In this document: positions 29,309-40,194 of the stretch, in pieces | Layout: each line of letters opens with the position of its first letter | How positions within the stretch are numbered: position 1 is the first letter of the stretch | Source of the DNA: Roseburia faecis | Lineage (GTDB): Bacteria > Bacillota > Clostridia > Lachnospirales > Lachnospiraceae | DNA length: 64,000 bases | Direction of reading: 5' to 3' | Assembly (NCBI RefSeq): GCF_001406815.1 | Contig: NZ_CVRR01000005.1 | Span: 62,001-126,000 of the forward strand | Position numbers and translations under genes: made by a program | Notes under the pieces: model-generated | The model's input: only the letters and a program-made list of their open reading frames with translations | Databases searched by the model: none | Told to the model about the DNA's origin: nothing

Positions 29309-29977
29309 TCAGCCTTCGGTCTTTGTTGTGCTCTCTTTGGACTTATAATAATCCTCAAACTTCTGATTTGCAGCATCCAATGTCTTCTGGCAGATGTCCG
29401 GAAGGTCTTTGCCCCATGCACCGGTTGCCTGCTTGAATCCCTTCTGCATGGCAGTCTGCATCTTCTTCATCTTTTCCACATCATCTCCAGCAAGGGCACT
29501 TGCAAAATCAAATAATCTCTCTGATGTCTGCTTTACTCCGTAATAGCCATCTTCGGAGATATCCTTCTGCGCCTGTGCCTTTGTTGCTGCATCAACCGTG
29601 AAATCTCCTTTTGCAAGGAACTTCCATATATCATCGCTGTTTGTTCCGTTTGCAACAGAAGAAGTAGCTGCCTGACCGGTCATCATTTTCTGCACGATGC
29701 TGATCAGCTGCTGCTGTCTGGACTGTGTATCCGCTTTCATCTGCTGTACGAGTGCCGCACGATCCTCAGCGCTCATCTTATTAATCGAATAGGTTGCTTT
29801 CTTATTGTCCTTGCTGCTGTCTGATTTATCATAGACTACACCGCTCTCATTTTTTTCTTCCGTCTTTGCCGTGGAGTCCTTCTTTGCAGCCGTCTCATTT
29901 TTGGTCACCGCATCGTTTTTATAGGATGCGTATACCTCTGTCTGCGTGTTTAACAAACCTGTTGTGTTTACACCCAT
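29309..29977 (-). CDS. unknown protein under a sigma-D (motility) promoter
   Basis: 222 residues, no signal peptide or membrane span. Residues 20-75 are low-complexity and rich in Lys, Asp, Ser and Thr; the C-terminal part (about 125-210) has a conserved-looking block SERLFDFASALAGDD and KGFKQATGAWGKDLPDICQ, which I have the impression of having seen in uncharacterised proteins of flagellated bacteria. Its leader carries TAAA-N15-ACCGATAT, matching the sigma-D consensus, so it probably belongs to the flagellar/chemotaxis regulon. RBS AAGGAGGATGAGAGT precedes ATG 29977. Could be a flagellum-associated or secreted export substrate; no function is assigned. Confidence 0.75.
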   Translation of the reverse strand: MGVNTTGLLNTQTEVYASYKNDAVTKNETAAKKDSTAKTEEKNESGVVYDKSDSSKDNKKATYSINKMSAEDRAALVQQMKADTQSRQQQLISIVQKMMTGQAATSSVANGTNSDDIWKFLAKGDFTVDAATKAQAQKDISEDGYYGVKQTSERLFDFASALAGDDVEKMKKMQTAMQKGFKQATGAWGKDLPDICQKTLDAANQKFEDYYKSKESTTKTEG

Positions 29978-30049
29978 ACTCTCATCCTCCTTGAATTCTA
30001 CCGGTCAATTCCATTTGTTTCCGGTTAAACTATGTTGGTATCTACTATA

Positions 30050-30077
30050 GATATCGGTTCTTTTCACAGAATCTTTA
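30050..30077 (-). promoter_or_regulatory. sigma-D (flagellar) promoter
   Basis: Minus-strand TAAA (30074-30077), 15-bp spacer, ACCGATAT (30051-30058): seven of eight bases of the -10 GCCGATAT and all four of the -35. About 70 bases before the start of the gene at 29309-29977. Confidence 0.75.
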
Positions 30078-30086
30078 TAGTTTGCT

Positions 30087-31649
30087 TTATTTTTGTTTCA
30101 CAGTGACACGATAGGTCTTTCCAACGGCAGATTTTGTTCTGGCCTTCACCATCACATAGAGTTTCTGCCCCTTTGCAGCTTTTACGGTAAACTTCTGTCC
30201 GGTCTGTGCATAATCTTCCTGTTTGACCAGCTTCTTTTTCTGATTATATACACACACATTCCAGTATCCGCTGTCAGGAAGGCTTACTTGTATGGTCACC
30301 TTTCCCTTCTTTGCAGCCTTATATACAAAATAATCTTTATCCTTTACCGCATAATTATTCGCACTACAGGTCTTATTCTTTTTTACAGTTGTAGCTGTGG
30401 CAAAAGAATCATTGTATTCCTGTTCCCAGTTATCAGCCTTGTACTGATTGACTGTCACCGTGTATTCGTGTCCGCACGCATAATCATTGATATTCCGTTC
30501 TACCTTCAGGTAAATCTCTTTGCCTTTCCGGAAACTGAGCTTTGCAGTGGAAATCTGCAGATCATCCTCTGTTTCCACGGTCTGAAGCAGCTTCTTTTTC
30601 TCATCATATACGGAAAGTTTCCAGTACTGATTGTTTCCACCGTCCGCATTTATAAATTTGAAATTGAAATATCCACTGCCCGTGGCAACGTAGCGGTAGT
30701 AATCCACATCTTTTTTGCTGTTGATACTTCCATGCAGTGTCTTTCCGGCGGTAAGATCCGTGGCAAGCGCCATGGTATCGTTGGATTCCTTTTCCCAGCC
30801 TTCCGTTGCATAGTAATTGGAACGGATCTTGTACTGGTTTCCAACGCCGTAGCAGGTAACTTTCACATACACTTTTGCTCCCACCGGAAGGACATATTTA
30901 CCGGAGGATACGGTTCTTGTATTGGTATCTTTCTGCAGTTCATTCATATTTTCATCATACAGATACAGATTCCAGAGTGCGGAAGATCCCTCCCCCTGAA
31001 AATCATATGTGAAATATCCGTTTTCCGGAATGGTATACTCATACCAGTCCACATCCGATGCTTTGTAGGAACTTCCATTGATCCAGCTGCCGTTCTGCAG
31101 GCTTGTCGCTGCCACCTGCGTATCGTTGTCTTCCTGTTCCCACTGTGCACTCTCCGTTGTTTTCACCTGAAGGGAATACTGATAATCCTGTGTCAGCTGA
31201 TAATCTAAAATGGTAATATCCGTAGATTTCACACGCTCAACTTTGATATATACACTTCTGCCCGGTCTGAGATTATAAATTCTTGAAGTATAATTGGACG
31301 CCAGAGATTTTGTTTCCAGTTCCTGATTTCCATTGTCCGCATCATATACGGAAAAATTCCACTTTCCTTTTCCGCTTGTCTGTGCAAGATTTACAGTAAA
31401 ATATCCGGCTTTTTCCGCAGTATACTTATAAAAGTGAACATTATTGGAAGTAGACAGCGTATCATACACCACCGTATCTGTCTTCAGCACCTCTGCTTTG
31501 GTATAGCTGCTGTATGTGCCGGTCGGTGTCTGATTGGTGGAAATGGATACATTGTCCGCTTTTACCGCCACCGGTGCCGCTGTAAAAACACAGCAGCATG
31601 CCAGCAGCAATGCCAGACCGCTTTTTTTCATGTTATGATTCATACGCAT
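30087..31649 (-). CDS. secreted protein with four tandem PPC-like domains
   Basis: 520 residues. Signal peptide (KKSGLALLLACCCVFTAAPVAVKA) ends near residue 32. The remainder is four repeats of about 110-120 residues, each with a Y/F-x-aromatic strand pair resembling bacterial pre-peptidase C-terminal (PPC) domains and three of them starting with a WEQE(D/Y)NDT-like motif (WEQEDNDTQ, WEKESNDTM, WEQEYNDSF). No catalytic domain is present, so it is likely a surface or extracellular binding protein. It starts 11 bases after dapL stops, so it is probably co-transcribed. ATG at 31643 is an alternative start. Ends in KQK without an LPXTG anchor. Confidence 0.8.
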   Translation of the reverse strand: MRMNHNMKKSGLALLLACCCVFTAAPVAVKADNVSISTNQTPTGTYSSYTKAEVLKTDTVVYDTLSTSNNVHFYKYTAEKAGYFTVNLAQTSGKGKWNFSVYDADNGNQELETKSLASNYTSRIYNLRPGRSVYIKVERVKSTDITILDYQLTQDYQYSLQVKTTESAQWEQEDNDTQVAATSLQNGSWINGSSYKASDVDWYEYTIPENGYFTYDFQGEGSSALWNLYLYDENMNELQKDTNTRTVSSGKYVLPVGAKVYVKVTCYGVGNQYKIRSNYYATEGWEKESNDTMALATDLTAGKTLHGSINSKKDVDYYRYVATGSGYFNFKFINADGGNNQYWKLSVYDEKKKLLQTVETEDDLQISTAKLSFRKGKEIYLKVERNINDYACGHEYTVTVNQYKADNWEQEYNDSFATATTVKKNKTCSANNYAVKDKDYFVYKAAKKGKVTIQVSLPDSGYWNVCVYNQKKKLVKQEDYAQTGQKFTVKAAKGQKLYVMVKARTKSAVGKTYRVTVKQK

Positions 31650-31659
31650 ATTCCCTCTT

Positions 31660-32874
31660 TTACAGAGCTTTGATACGCTCCAGTGCCTTTACGGTGTTTT
31701 CATAATTTCCAAATGCCGTCAGTCGGAAATATCCTTCTCCGCTCGGTCCGAAACCGGATCCCGGAGTACCAACAACATTTGCATTCTCCAGCAGATAATC
31801 AAAGAACTCCCAGGAAGTCATCTGATCCGGAGTCTTTAACCAGATGTATGGTGCATTTACACCACCAAATACGGTATATCCGGCATCCTTTAATCCTTCC
31901 TTAATTGTCTTTGCATTCTTCATATAGTAAGCAACCTGCTCCTTTAACTGTGCTTTTCCTTCCTCAGAATATACAGCCTCACCGGCACGCTGCACAATGT
32001 ACGGAGCACCGTTGAATTTGGTTCCGTGACGTCTTGCCCACATGTCGTGCAAAGAAACTTCCCCGCACTTTAAATCCTTCGGAACTACAGTATATCCCAG
32101 ACGAACACCGGTAAATCCTGCATTCTTTGAAAAACTGTGCAGCTCAATAGCGCAGGTTCTTGCACCCTTGCACTCATAAATGGAATGTGCCACATTGTCC
32201 TCACTGATATAAGCTTCATAAGCGGCATCATAAATGATTACGGCGCCAACTTTATTGGCATAGTCCACCCATTCCTGCAGCTGATCCTTTGTAAGCGTTG
32301 TTCCGGTCGGGTTATTCGGCAGACACAGATAGATCATGTCCGGTGTCTTCTTTGGGAACTCCGGTACGAAATGATTTTCTGCTGTACATGGCATGTAAAT
32401 GACATCGCTCCATGTGCCGGTCTCCTTGTCGTAAGTACCGGTTCTTCCAGCCATAACGTTGGAATCCACATAAACCGGGTATACCGGATCACAGACCGCA
32501 ATCTTGTTGTCCTGTCCGAAAATCTCCTGAATATTTCCGGAATCGCTCTTTGCTCCGTCAGACACAAAAATTTCATCTGCTGCAACCTCACAGCCTCTTG
32601 CTGCATAATCGTTCTCTGCGATTGCCTTGCGCAAAAATTCATATCCCAGATCCGGTGCATAGCCGTGGAATGTCTCGGCATGTCCCATCTCATCTACCGC
32701 TTTATGCATAGCCTCAATGATTGCAGGAGCCAGTGGCTGTGTAACATCACCGATTCCCAGACGGATAATGTTCTTGTCCGGATTTGCCTCCTGATATGCA
32801 TTTACTTTTTTTGCAATTGTGCTGAATAAATAGCTGCCCGGCAGCTTCTGATAATTCTCATTTACATGAAACAT
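31660..32874 (-). CDS. dapL: LL-diaminopimelate aminotransferase
   Basis: 404 residues. PLP enzyme that turns tetrahydrodipicolinate into LL-diaminopimelate in one step (lysine and peptidoglycan synthesis). Seen: [13 protein letters not shown] near 39, [30 protein letters not shown] (diagnostic of DapL), [11 protein letters not shown] and the Schiff-base Lys in [26 protein letters not shown] lies before the ATG. The gene just downstream is the secreted PPC-repeat protein. Confidence 0.97.
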   Translation of the reverse strand: MFHVNENYQKLPGSYLFSTIAKKVNAYQEANPDKNIIRLGIGDVTQPLAPAIIEAMHKAVDEMGHAETFHGYAPDLGYEFLRKAIAENDYAARGCEVAADEIFVSDGAKSDSGNIQEIFGQDNKIAVCDPVYPVYVDSNVMAGRTGTYDKETGTWSDVIYMPCTAENHFVPEFPKKTPDMIYLCLPNNPTGTTLTKDQLQEWVDYANKVGAVIIYDAAYEAYISEDNVAHSIYECKGARTCAIELHSFSKNAGFTGVRLGYTVVPKDLKCGEVSLHDMWARRHGTKFNGAPYIVQRAGEAVYSEEGKAQLKEQVAYYMKNAKTIKEGLKDAGYTVFGGVNAPYIWLKTPDQMTSWEFFDYLLENANVVGTPGSGFGPSGEGYFRLTAFGNYENTVKALERIKAL

Positions 32875-32967
32875 AATTTCGTTCTCCTTCTCTAATTTTC
32901 CATCAGTATCACTTTAACATTTTCTTCTTTTAATGTAAAGACCAGCCAAAAAAGCCAGATAAGATCC

Positions 32968-33519
32968 CTACCCTTCCTGCAGAAGACTTAAGATCATCTG
33001 CGCCACCTCGACCAGACCGGTTCCGTTGTCCATACTTCTTTTCTGAATATATTTATGTGCTTCCTCTTCCGTAAAAGAGTTTCGTGCCATAAGGAGTTCC
33101 TTTGCCTTGCGAATGATCTGCTGATCCTCCTGCGAACGGTGTTTCGGCTGCTGCCGCATTCTCCTTCTGCGCCTCTGGATATCTCCCTCCATCATTTCAA
33201 TTGTCTGCAACAGTTCATGCACTTTCATCGGCATGGAAAGACAGACCAGATTGCTTACCTCTCTCTCCTGAATGGAAGACGGAGAAGCGATCAGAAGCAT
33301 CTGAAACTCCGGTGGCAGATAATCGTGAATTTCCATATACATCATATCCATAAACCGGCATCCGCAGATCAGTATTCCACACTCCAGATTGTTTACGCTT
33401 GCCAGTGCCTGCGCACCGGTAGTACAGACTGCCTGCACGGAATACCCGCTCTGTGTCAATATTTTTTTTATGCCCGCTGCCACTTCCGGTTTCGAAAAGG
33501 CAATTACAATGTTACTCAC
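32968..33519 (-). CDS. ANTAR-domain antitermination regulator
   Basis: GTG start with GGGAG upstream; 183 residues. N-terminal pseudo-receiver (about 1-115): the phospho-acceptor region reads CGILICGCRFMDMMYMEI, lacking a clear Asp-x-x-x-P pattern, so it may not be phosphorylated. C-terminal ANTAR domain (about 125-183) with KAKELLMARNSFTEEEAHKYI and the final helix. ANTAR proteins bind paired RNA hairpins to prevent termination, often in nitrogen-assimilation genes. It lies 14 bases after glnA, its likely regulatory context. Confidence 0.9.
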   Translation of the reverse strand: MSNIVIAFSKPEVAAGIKKILTQSGYSVQAVCTTGAQALASVNNLECGILICGCRFMDMMYMEIHDYLPPEFQMLLIASPSSIQEREVSNLVCLSMPMKVHELLQTIEMMEGDIQRRRRRMRQQPKHRSQEDQQIIRKAKELLMARNSFTEEEAHKYIQKRSMDNGTGLVEVAQMILSLLQEG

Positions 33520-33533
33520 GATCCGATCTCCCG

Positions 33534-34865
33534 TTAAATCTTATACAGATACTCTTCGATCTCCCAGCCGGTTACCTGTGTACGGTACTGCATCCATTCT
33601 GCCTCTTTTGCCTCGATCAGTTTGCTGCTGATATGTTCTCCAAGCACTTCTTTTATAAAAGCATCTTTCTGCAATTCACAGATGGCCGCATGAAGATCGG
33701 CCGGAAGCGACTCGATTCCTCTGCTTGCTTTTTCTTCCTCCTTCAGTTCATAGACATTTTCCGGCACTTCTTCCGGTGGCTCAATTTTATTTCTGATACC
33801 GTCAATTCCGGCTGCAAGACATACCGCAAGGGCCAGATACGGATTGGCTGCCGGGTCCGGGCTGCGCAGTTCCACACGGGTTTCCTCTCCCCGGGAAGCA
33901 GGAATACGGATGAGCGGGCTGCGGTTTGTCGCAGACCATGCAATATAACATGGTGCCTCATATCCAGGTACCAGCCGCTTATAGGAATTTACCAGCGGAT
34001 TCATGATAGGAGTCACACCTTTCATGTGCTTCATGATACCGCCAATAAAATAATAGGCTTCTTTACTCAGGCCCATTTTTCCATCCGGATCGTGGAAAAT
34101 ATTATGTCCGTCTTTGGACAGGGACATATTGATATGCATTCCGGAACCATTAATCCCGTATTTCGGCTTCGGCATAAAGCTTGCAAACAGACCGTGCCGC
34201 TTGGCAATTGTCTTAACCGCCAGTTTGAATGTCATGATATTATCTGCCGTCTGCAGTGCCTCATCATACTTAAAGTCAATCTCATGCTGTGCGGGTGCTA
34301 CCTCATGGTGGGAAGCTTCGATCTCATACCCCATATCTTCAAGTGTCAGCACCATATCACGTCTGGCATTTTCTCCCAGGTCTACCGGACCGAGATCAAA
34401 ATATCCGGCTTTTTCGTGGGAAAGTGTTGTCGGCTGGCCATTCTCATCCTGATGGAACAGGAAAAACTCGCACTCCGGTCCCACATTAAATGTATATCCA
34501 AGGTTTTTTGCTTCCTCAATCTGACGCTTTAAGATATAACGGGAGTCCCCCGTAAACGGTGTTTTGTCTGCACAGTAAATATCACAGATAATACGTGCTA
34601 CTTTTCCCTGCTGCGGGCGCCATGGGAAAATGGTAAATGTGTCCAGATCCGGATACAGATACATGTCTGACTCCTCAATCCGTACAAATCCCTCAATGGA
34701 AGAACCGTCAAACATACACTTGTTATTCAATGCTTTCTCCAGCTGACTGGATGTAATTGCTACATTCTTTAATGTTCCGAAAATATCCGTAAACTGCAGA
34801 CGGATGAATTCCACATCCTCTTCTTCCACAATTCTGAAAATATCTTCCTTGGTATATCTGCTCAT
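33534..34865 (-). CDS. glnA: glutamine synthetase type I
   Basis: 443 residues, the GSI-alpha length typical of Firmicutes, without the adenylylation loop of GSI-beta. Seen: [10 protein letters not shown], metal ligands in GPECEFFLF, the [13 protein letters not shown] region, [23 protein letters not shown] and [12 protein letters not shown]. The ATG overlaps the hisA-like stop (ATGA). Makes glutamine from glutamate and ammonia; feedback-regulated. In operon with a hisA-like gene upstream and an ANTAR regulator downstream. Confidence 0.98.
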   Translation of the reverse strand: MSRYTKEDIFRIVEEEDVEFIRLQFTDIFGTLKNVAITSSQLEKALNNKCMFDGSSIEGFVRIEESDMYLYPDLDTFTIFPWRPQQGKVARIICDIYCADKTPFTGDSRYILKRQIEEAKNLGYTFNVGPECEFFLFHQDENGQPTTLSHEKAGYFDLGPVDLGENARRDMVLTLEDMGYEIEASHHEVAPAQHEIDFKYDEALQTADNIMTFKLAVKTIAKRHGLFASFMPKPKYGINGSGMHINMSLSKDGHNIFHDPDGKMGLSKEAYYFIGGIMKHMKGVTPIMNPLVNSYKRLVPGYEAPCYIAWSATNRSPLIRIPASRGEETRVELRSPDPAANPYLALAVCLAAGIDGIRNKIEPPEEVPENVYELKEEEKASRGIESLPADLHAAICELQKDAFIKEVLGEHISSKLIEAKEAEWMQYRTQVTGWEIEEYLYKI

Positions 34866-35677
34866 ATATTTTTCTCCTTTTCTGCGTTACATTTGCTGAT
34901 ATATGTTAATACCTGTTCATAAGACATCGGACCGCCAAACAGATCCAGCGCACTTCCAATGGTGACGTTCAGCCGGTTTCTTCCAAGCTGTGAAATTTCT
35001 TCCAGATCTTTAAAACTGTGAACGCCTCCGGCATAGGTGATCGGAATTTTTCCCCAGTCTCCCAGAAACTGTGCCAGGGGTTTTTCAATTCCACCGGATT
35101 TTCCTTCCACATCCACGGCATGCACCAGAAACTCGCTGCACCGGGAACTCAGTTTTTCCAGAAGTTCATTCGTCACACGCTCTGTGGTAAATTTCTGCCA
35201 CCGGTCGGTTACAATATAATAGCCCGGTTCTTCTGCATCTGCCCGGTATCTGCACGACAGATCAAGTACCAGATGTTCCTTTCCCACAGCCTGTTCCAGC
35301 CGGTTCAGACAATCATAGTCAATCCGTCCGTCCCGGAAAACAAACGAAGTCACAATCACTGCAGATGCGCCAGCTTCCAGAAATTCGGACGCATTGGCAT
35401 CGGTAATTCCTCCGCCGACCTGCAATCCCCCCGGATAGGCACGCAGAGCCGCCAGCGCCTGATTTTTGGTTTCCTCATAATAAGGGCTGTCTTTTGCATT
35501 CAGTAAAATGATATGTCCGCCGCGAATTCCCCGGCTCTGATACATCCGTGCATAAAACGGTGCATCCTGCCCGGAGACAAAATTTTCACTTGCCTGATCT
35601 CCGGCATCCCGCAGACTGCTTCCGACAATCTGTTTTACCTTTCCGTTGTGAATATCAATACATGGTCTGAATTCCAT
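34862..35677 (-). CDS. eukaryotic-type HisA (ProFAR isomerase, HIS6-like)
   Basis: ATG at 35677 ([17 protein letters not shown]) with GAGGA upstream; 271 residues. TIM barrel with ProFAR-isomerase features: N-terminal [27 protein letters not shown] and [13 protein letters not shown]. It matches the yeast HIS6/eukaryotic-type sub-family rather than the short bacterial HisA. It catalyses an Amadori isomerisation in histidine synthesis. Unusually it is not in a his operon but leads glnA and an ANTAR gene. Since histidine synthesis consumes glutamine at the next step (HisHF), the pairing is biochemically sensible. Confidence 0.85.
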   Translation of the reverse strand: MEFRPCIDIHNGKVKQIVGSSLRDAGDQASENFVSGQDAPFYARMYQSRGIRGGHIILLNAKDSPYYEETKNQALAALRAYPGGLQVGGGITDANASEFLEAGASAVIVTSFVFRDGRIDYDCLNRLEQAVGKEHLVLDLSCRYRADAEEPGYYIVTDRWQKFTTERVTNELLEKLSSRCSEFLVHAVDVEGKSGGIEKPLAQFLGDWGKIPITYAGGVHSFKDLEEISQLGRNRLNVTIGSALDLFGGPMSYEQVLTYISKCNAEKEKNI

Positions 35678-35782
35678 CCGATTTTGTCCTCTTTTCAAAA
35701 AATGGGCATAGAAAGACCCTGTCCGGACTCCCTTGCCCTTATTAAAATAATACATCTTCACTTTTTATGCTGTTTCTCCGCT

Positions 35783-35811
35783 ATCATAACATAATTTTTA
35801 CTTGACAGCAA
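35783..35811 (-). promoter_or_regulatory. promoter of the hisA-glnA-ANTAR operon
   Basis: Minus-strand TTGCTG (35806-35811), 17-bp spacer, TATGAT (35783-35788). Its -35 overlaps the -35 of the divergent guaB promoter by two bases. Confidence 0.5.
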
Positions 35812-35830
35812 TCCATTATTTTGCTATCAT
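35802..35830 (+). promoter_or_regulatory. promoter of guaB
   Basis: Perfect TTGACA (35802-35807), 17-bp spacer, TATCAT (35825-35830). The leader to the ATG at 35936 is about 100 bases; a second TATAAT at 35907-35912 lacks a good -35. Confidence 0.65.
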
Positions 35831-35932
35831 CATTAAAATTGTTATTGTACATAATAGGTGTTTTGGACGATAACAGACGTTACACAAAATTACATACAAA
35901 CTACATATAATAGAAGAAAGCGAGGATTTTAG

Positions 35933-37396
<1,464 letters not shown>

Positions 37397-37428
37397 ATCA
37401 TAATAAATATAATTTGAGGTGAATTTTA

Positions 37429-38721
37429 TTGGGCCCCAGTGAGACAGGTCAATTAATTACAGTGATTATCCTGCTGTGTCTGTCGGCGTTTTTTTCGTCG
37501 TCAGAGACAGCTCTTACAACCGTAAACCAGATTCGTATGCGTACCCTTGCAGACAATGGCGATAAACGCGCTGCACGGGTATTGCGTGTAACCGGAAATC
37601 CGGGAAAAATGTTATCTGCCATTCTGATCGGAAACAACATTGTGAACCTTTCGGCATCTTCCATTTCAACCTCCCTTGCCATCCATCTTTTTGGAAACAC
37701 GGGTGCGGGAATTGCCACAGGTATTCTTACGTTTTTAATACTGATCTTTGGTGAAGTAACACCAAAAACCATGGCAACCATCAAAGCAGATTCTATGTCT
37801 TTGACAGCGGCCGCTCCGATTGGATTTCTGATGAAAATACTTACTCCTGTTATTTTTATCATCAACAAGCTCTCTCTCGGACTGATGTTTCTGCTGCATG
37901 TCAATATTAAAGATGCACAGAAAAAGATGACAGAAGAAGAACTCCGCACTATCGTGGACGTAAGTCAGGAAAATGGTGTCATCGAACATGAAGAACGGGA
38001 TATGATTCATAACCTCTTTGATTTCGGTGATGCAGAAGCCAAGGAGATCATGGTTCCGCGAATCGATATGACCTTTGTTCAGGCAGATGCCACCTATCAG
38101 GAAGTACTTGATATCTTCCGTCAGGATATGTTTACACGCCTTCCTGTTTATGAAGACTCGACCGACAATGTAATCGGAATCATCAACATGAAAGACTTCC
38201 TGTTACAGAATGATACCCCGGAATTTTCCGTACGAAACCTTCTGCGGGAGCCATATTTTACATATGAGCACAAAAATACTGCAGATCTGTTTCTGGAAAT
38301 GCGTAAATCCTCCATTTCTCTTGCGATTGTGCTGGACGAATACGGAGTAACCGCAGGACTCATTACTTTAGAAGACCTGTTGGAAGAAATTGTAGGGGAA
38401 ATCCGCGATGAATATGATGCCGATGAAGAAGACGATATCACCCGGATCAGTGATCGCGAATTCTATGTACTTGGTTCCGCCAATCTCAACGATGTCAGTG
38501 AAGCGCTTTCCCTGCACTTTACTTCGGATGATTATGACACCATAGGAGGATATTGTCTGGGTCTTCTCGATCATCTGCCGGAAAAAAACGAAATCATTTT
38601 AACAGATAATAATATTCTTCTCCGTATTGACCGGATGGAAAAAAACAGAATCGAACGGATTTATATCCGGCTTCCGGAGCCGCTGGAGGAAACAAGTTCC
38701 GAACAAAAGTCTGAAGAATAA
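37429..38721 (+). CDS. CNNM/HlyC-CorC family membrane protein
   Basis: TTG start at 37429 chosen because GAGGTG lies 8 bases upstream and no ATG occurs early; 430 residues. N-terminal DUF21 membrane domain with three to four spans (about 5-165; SAFFSSSETALTTV near 19 and EVTPKTMA), two CBS domains (about 205-320; EVMVPRIDMT-like EIMVPRIDM) and a C-terminal CorC_HlyC domain (about 345-415). Members move Mg2+ or regulate its export; older annotations call them hemolysins without good reason. Downstream of guaB with a 32-base gap, so likely co-transcribed. Confidence 0.93.
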   Translation: MGPSETGQLITVIILLCLSAFFSSSETALTTVNQIRMRTLADNGDKRAARVLRVTGNPGKMLSAILIGNNIVNLSASSISTSLAIHLFGNTGAGIATGILTFLILIFGEVTPKTMATIKADSMSLTAAAPIGFLMKILTPVIFIINKLSLGLMFLLHVNIKDAQKKMTEEELRTIVDVSQENGVIEHEERDMIHNLFDFGDAEAKEIMVPRIDMTFVQADATYQEVLDIFRQDMFTRLPVYEDSTDNVIGIINMKDFLLQNDTPEFSVRNLLREPYFTYEHKNTADLFLEMRKSSISLAIVLDEYGVTAGLITLEDLLEEIVGEIRDEYDADEEDDITRISDREFYVLGSANLNDVSEALSLHFTSDDYDTIGGYCLGLLDHLPEKNEIILTDNNILLRIDRMEKNRIERIYIRLPEPLEETSSEQKSEE

Positions 38722-38733
38722 TCCGTAAATTCT

Positions 38734-38762
38734 GAGGGCTGCTTTGGCAGCCCTCATTTTTT
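38734..38762 (+). terminator. terminator of the guaB operon
   Basis: GAGGGCTGC / GCAGCCCTC perfect 9-bp stem, loop TTTG, then ATTTTTT. It separates the converging pilus operon on the other strand. Confidence 0.9.
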
Positions 38763-40194
38763 ATGCCAGCAGCTGTCGAAGCCACACACGAAGAGAATCC
38801 TCCGTGATCCATTTCGAATCTCCGGCAAGACCTCCCCTTTCTTTTGGAATCAGATTCTGTCCGGCATCCTCAAAATATTTTTTGCTGATAAACCGGCAAT
38901 GAAACGAAATAATCTTTCCCCTCGGAAAATCTTCATCCAGATCTTTCGGTTTTACCGGATCGGGATCTCCGGAATCCGGTTTCGGATCTTCCCTGTCAGT
39001 CCCCGGAGTTTCCGGATCAGGGTCTGTTGGATCAGGTCCTGCCGGATCAGGGTCTGTCGGGTCAGGTCCTGTCGGATCAGGGTCTGTCGGGTCAGGGTCT
39101 GTCAGATCATCTGTGTTCTCCGTCTTCCACACTCCATAAAGATCAATTTTCGGACTGTATCTGATTATCCAGCTGTCCTTTACCACTGCCCCACATTTTA
39201 AGTCTGCTTTTTTTGCATCCGGCTTCATTGCCCATCCAACCAGTTTTTTTCCTTTCGTTTTCCACCCGATATTTTCCAAAGGCACTTTTCCATAACCATA
39301 CGTCATTGTCTGCACATCCATTTCCGTATCATCTTTTGAACTGTTCCGGTGAAAGAAAATCTGCAGTTTCTTTTTCTGTCCATAGGCCACACACCGCACA
39401 TCATTTGTCACATAAAATTCCTGTTTCTCTCTATCCCCGTAACAATCTCCTCTCCATTCTGCAAAATCATATCCTTTCTTTGCTTTTGCCTTTAAACATG
39501 CCGTGTATCCATAACAATACTCTCCACCACCGGAAACCGATGCAATCCCTTCTCCTGCAATCGCATCCACCCAGAAAAACAATCCCTGAATTTCTTTGTG
39601 GAAATAATTGTGAAAGGAAGTGTATGACTCTCTGCTCCAGCTTTCCGCACCGGAAATTCCCTGATAAGTCGTATATACTTTTCCAGAAACCGGCCCCTGA
39701 TCATTCATGGTTCCCTGCGCTTTTCCTTTCCTTACCACAATCATACAGGCATCCATCACCATAGACGCTTTGCCTTTATTTAATGCCTGACTTGCCTTTG
39801 CATTCAACCGGTCCTTCAGGTCTCCCAGTGTCAGCGCATACAGATTATATTCTGCACCACCTTTTCTGACACGATGCACCGCATACATATAGTTTCCGCC
39901 TAGTTTAAAATACATCGTCTGCAGTTTTTTCCCGGAAGAATCCTTTACCGACAACTTCCATCCGATTGTCCGGTAGCGGATATCCGAACTTGCCAGATTT
40001 GCTTTGGTTGCATAATAGATCATCCCATCGGTTTCCGAGAACGGGAAAAAGCATACATTATTTCCATACTCCTGATAATAACTGTATGCATTTTCTGATA
40101 TTCCAGCATAAATTTCCGTCTGTCTGAACGGAAGAAATGTCACCAGCAATGCCACGACCATCCCGAACACCACAATTTTTATCTTTTTTTCCAT
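38761..40194 (-). CDS. secreted InlB-repeat-like protein of the Tad-like operon
   Basis: ATG at 40194 overlaps the previous stop (TAATG); 477 residues. A signal or anchor segment is at about 5-28. Residues 200-350 contain a divergent InlB/B-repeat-like region (AKAKKGYDFAEWRGDCYGD) and a second one (KTKGKKLVGWAMKP). Residues 365-410 are a proline/aspartate repeat (units of TDPDP), then a conserved-looking C-terminal block (about 435-477) with FHCRFISKKYFEDAG and KWITEDSLRVWL. No LPXTG motif is present. As last gene of the pilus operon it may be an adhesin, tip protein or secreted cargo. Confidence 0.75.
   Translation of the reverse strand: MEKKIKIVVFGMVVALLVTFLPFRQTEIYAGISENAYSYYQEYGNNVCFFPFSETDGMIYYATKANLASSDIRYRTIGWKLSVKDSSGKKLQTMYFKLGGNYMYAVHRVRKGGAEYNLYALTLGDLKDRLNAKASQALNKGKASMVMDACMIVVRKGKAQGTMNDQGPVSGKVYTTYQGISGAESWSRESYTSFHNYFHKEIQGLFFWVDAIAGEGIASVSGGGEYCYGYTACLKAKAKKGYDFAEWRGDCYGDREKQEFYVTNDVRCVAYGQKKKLQIFFHRNSSKDDTEMDVQTMTYGYGKVPLENIGWKTKGKKLVGWAMKPDAKKADLKCGAVVKDSWIIRYSPKIDLYGVWKTENTDDLTDPDPTDPDPTGPDPTDPDPAGPDPTDPDPETPGTDREDPKPDSGDPDPVKPKDLDEDFPRGKIISFHCRFISKKYFEDAGQNLIPKERGGLAGDSKWITEDSLRVWLRQLLA
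39013..39102 (-). repeat. six 15-bp tandem repeats encoding a Pro-Asp linker
   Basis: Unit GGATCAGGGTCTGTC with small changes, six copies, in frame in the secreted protein (five-residue unit TDPDP, with G or A replacing one residue). Such repeats change copy number by slippage without shifting the frame, so linker length may vary between strains. Confidence 0.9.

Noticed and set aside
30093-31208. A 371-residue plus-strand open frame
   Set aside because: Antisense to the signal-peptide protein with four recognisable PPC-like repeats; no RBS, and its composition is rich in Cys, Phe and Ile as expected from a mirrored frame.
33453-34532. A 359-residue plus-strand open frame
   Set aside because: Antisense to glnA, whose motifs and length are unambiguous.
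39013-39102. Regular repeats as a CRISPR array
   Set aside because: Units of 15 bases without spacers, in frame in a protein-coding gene.
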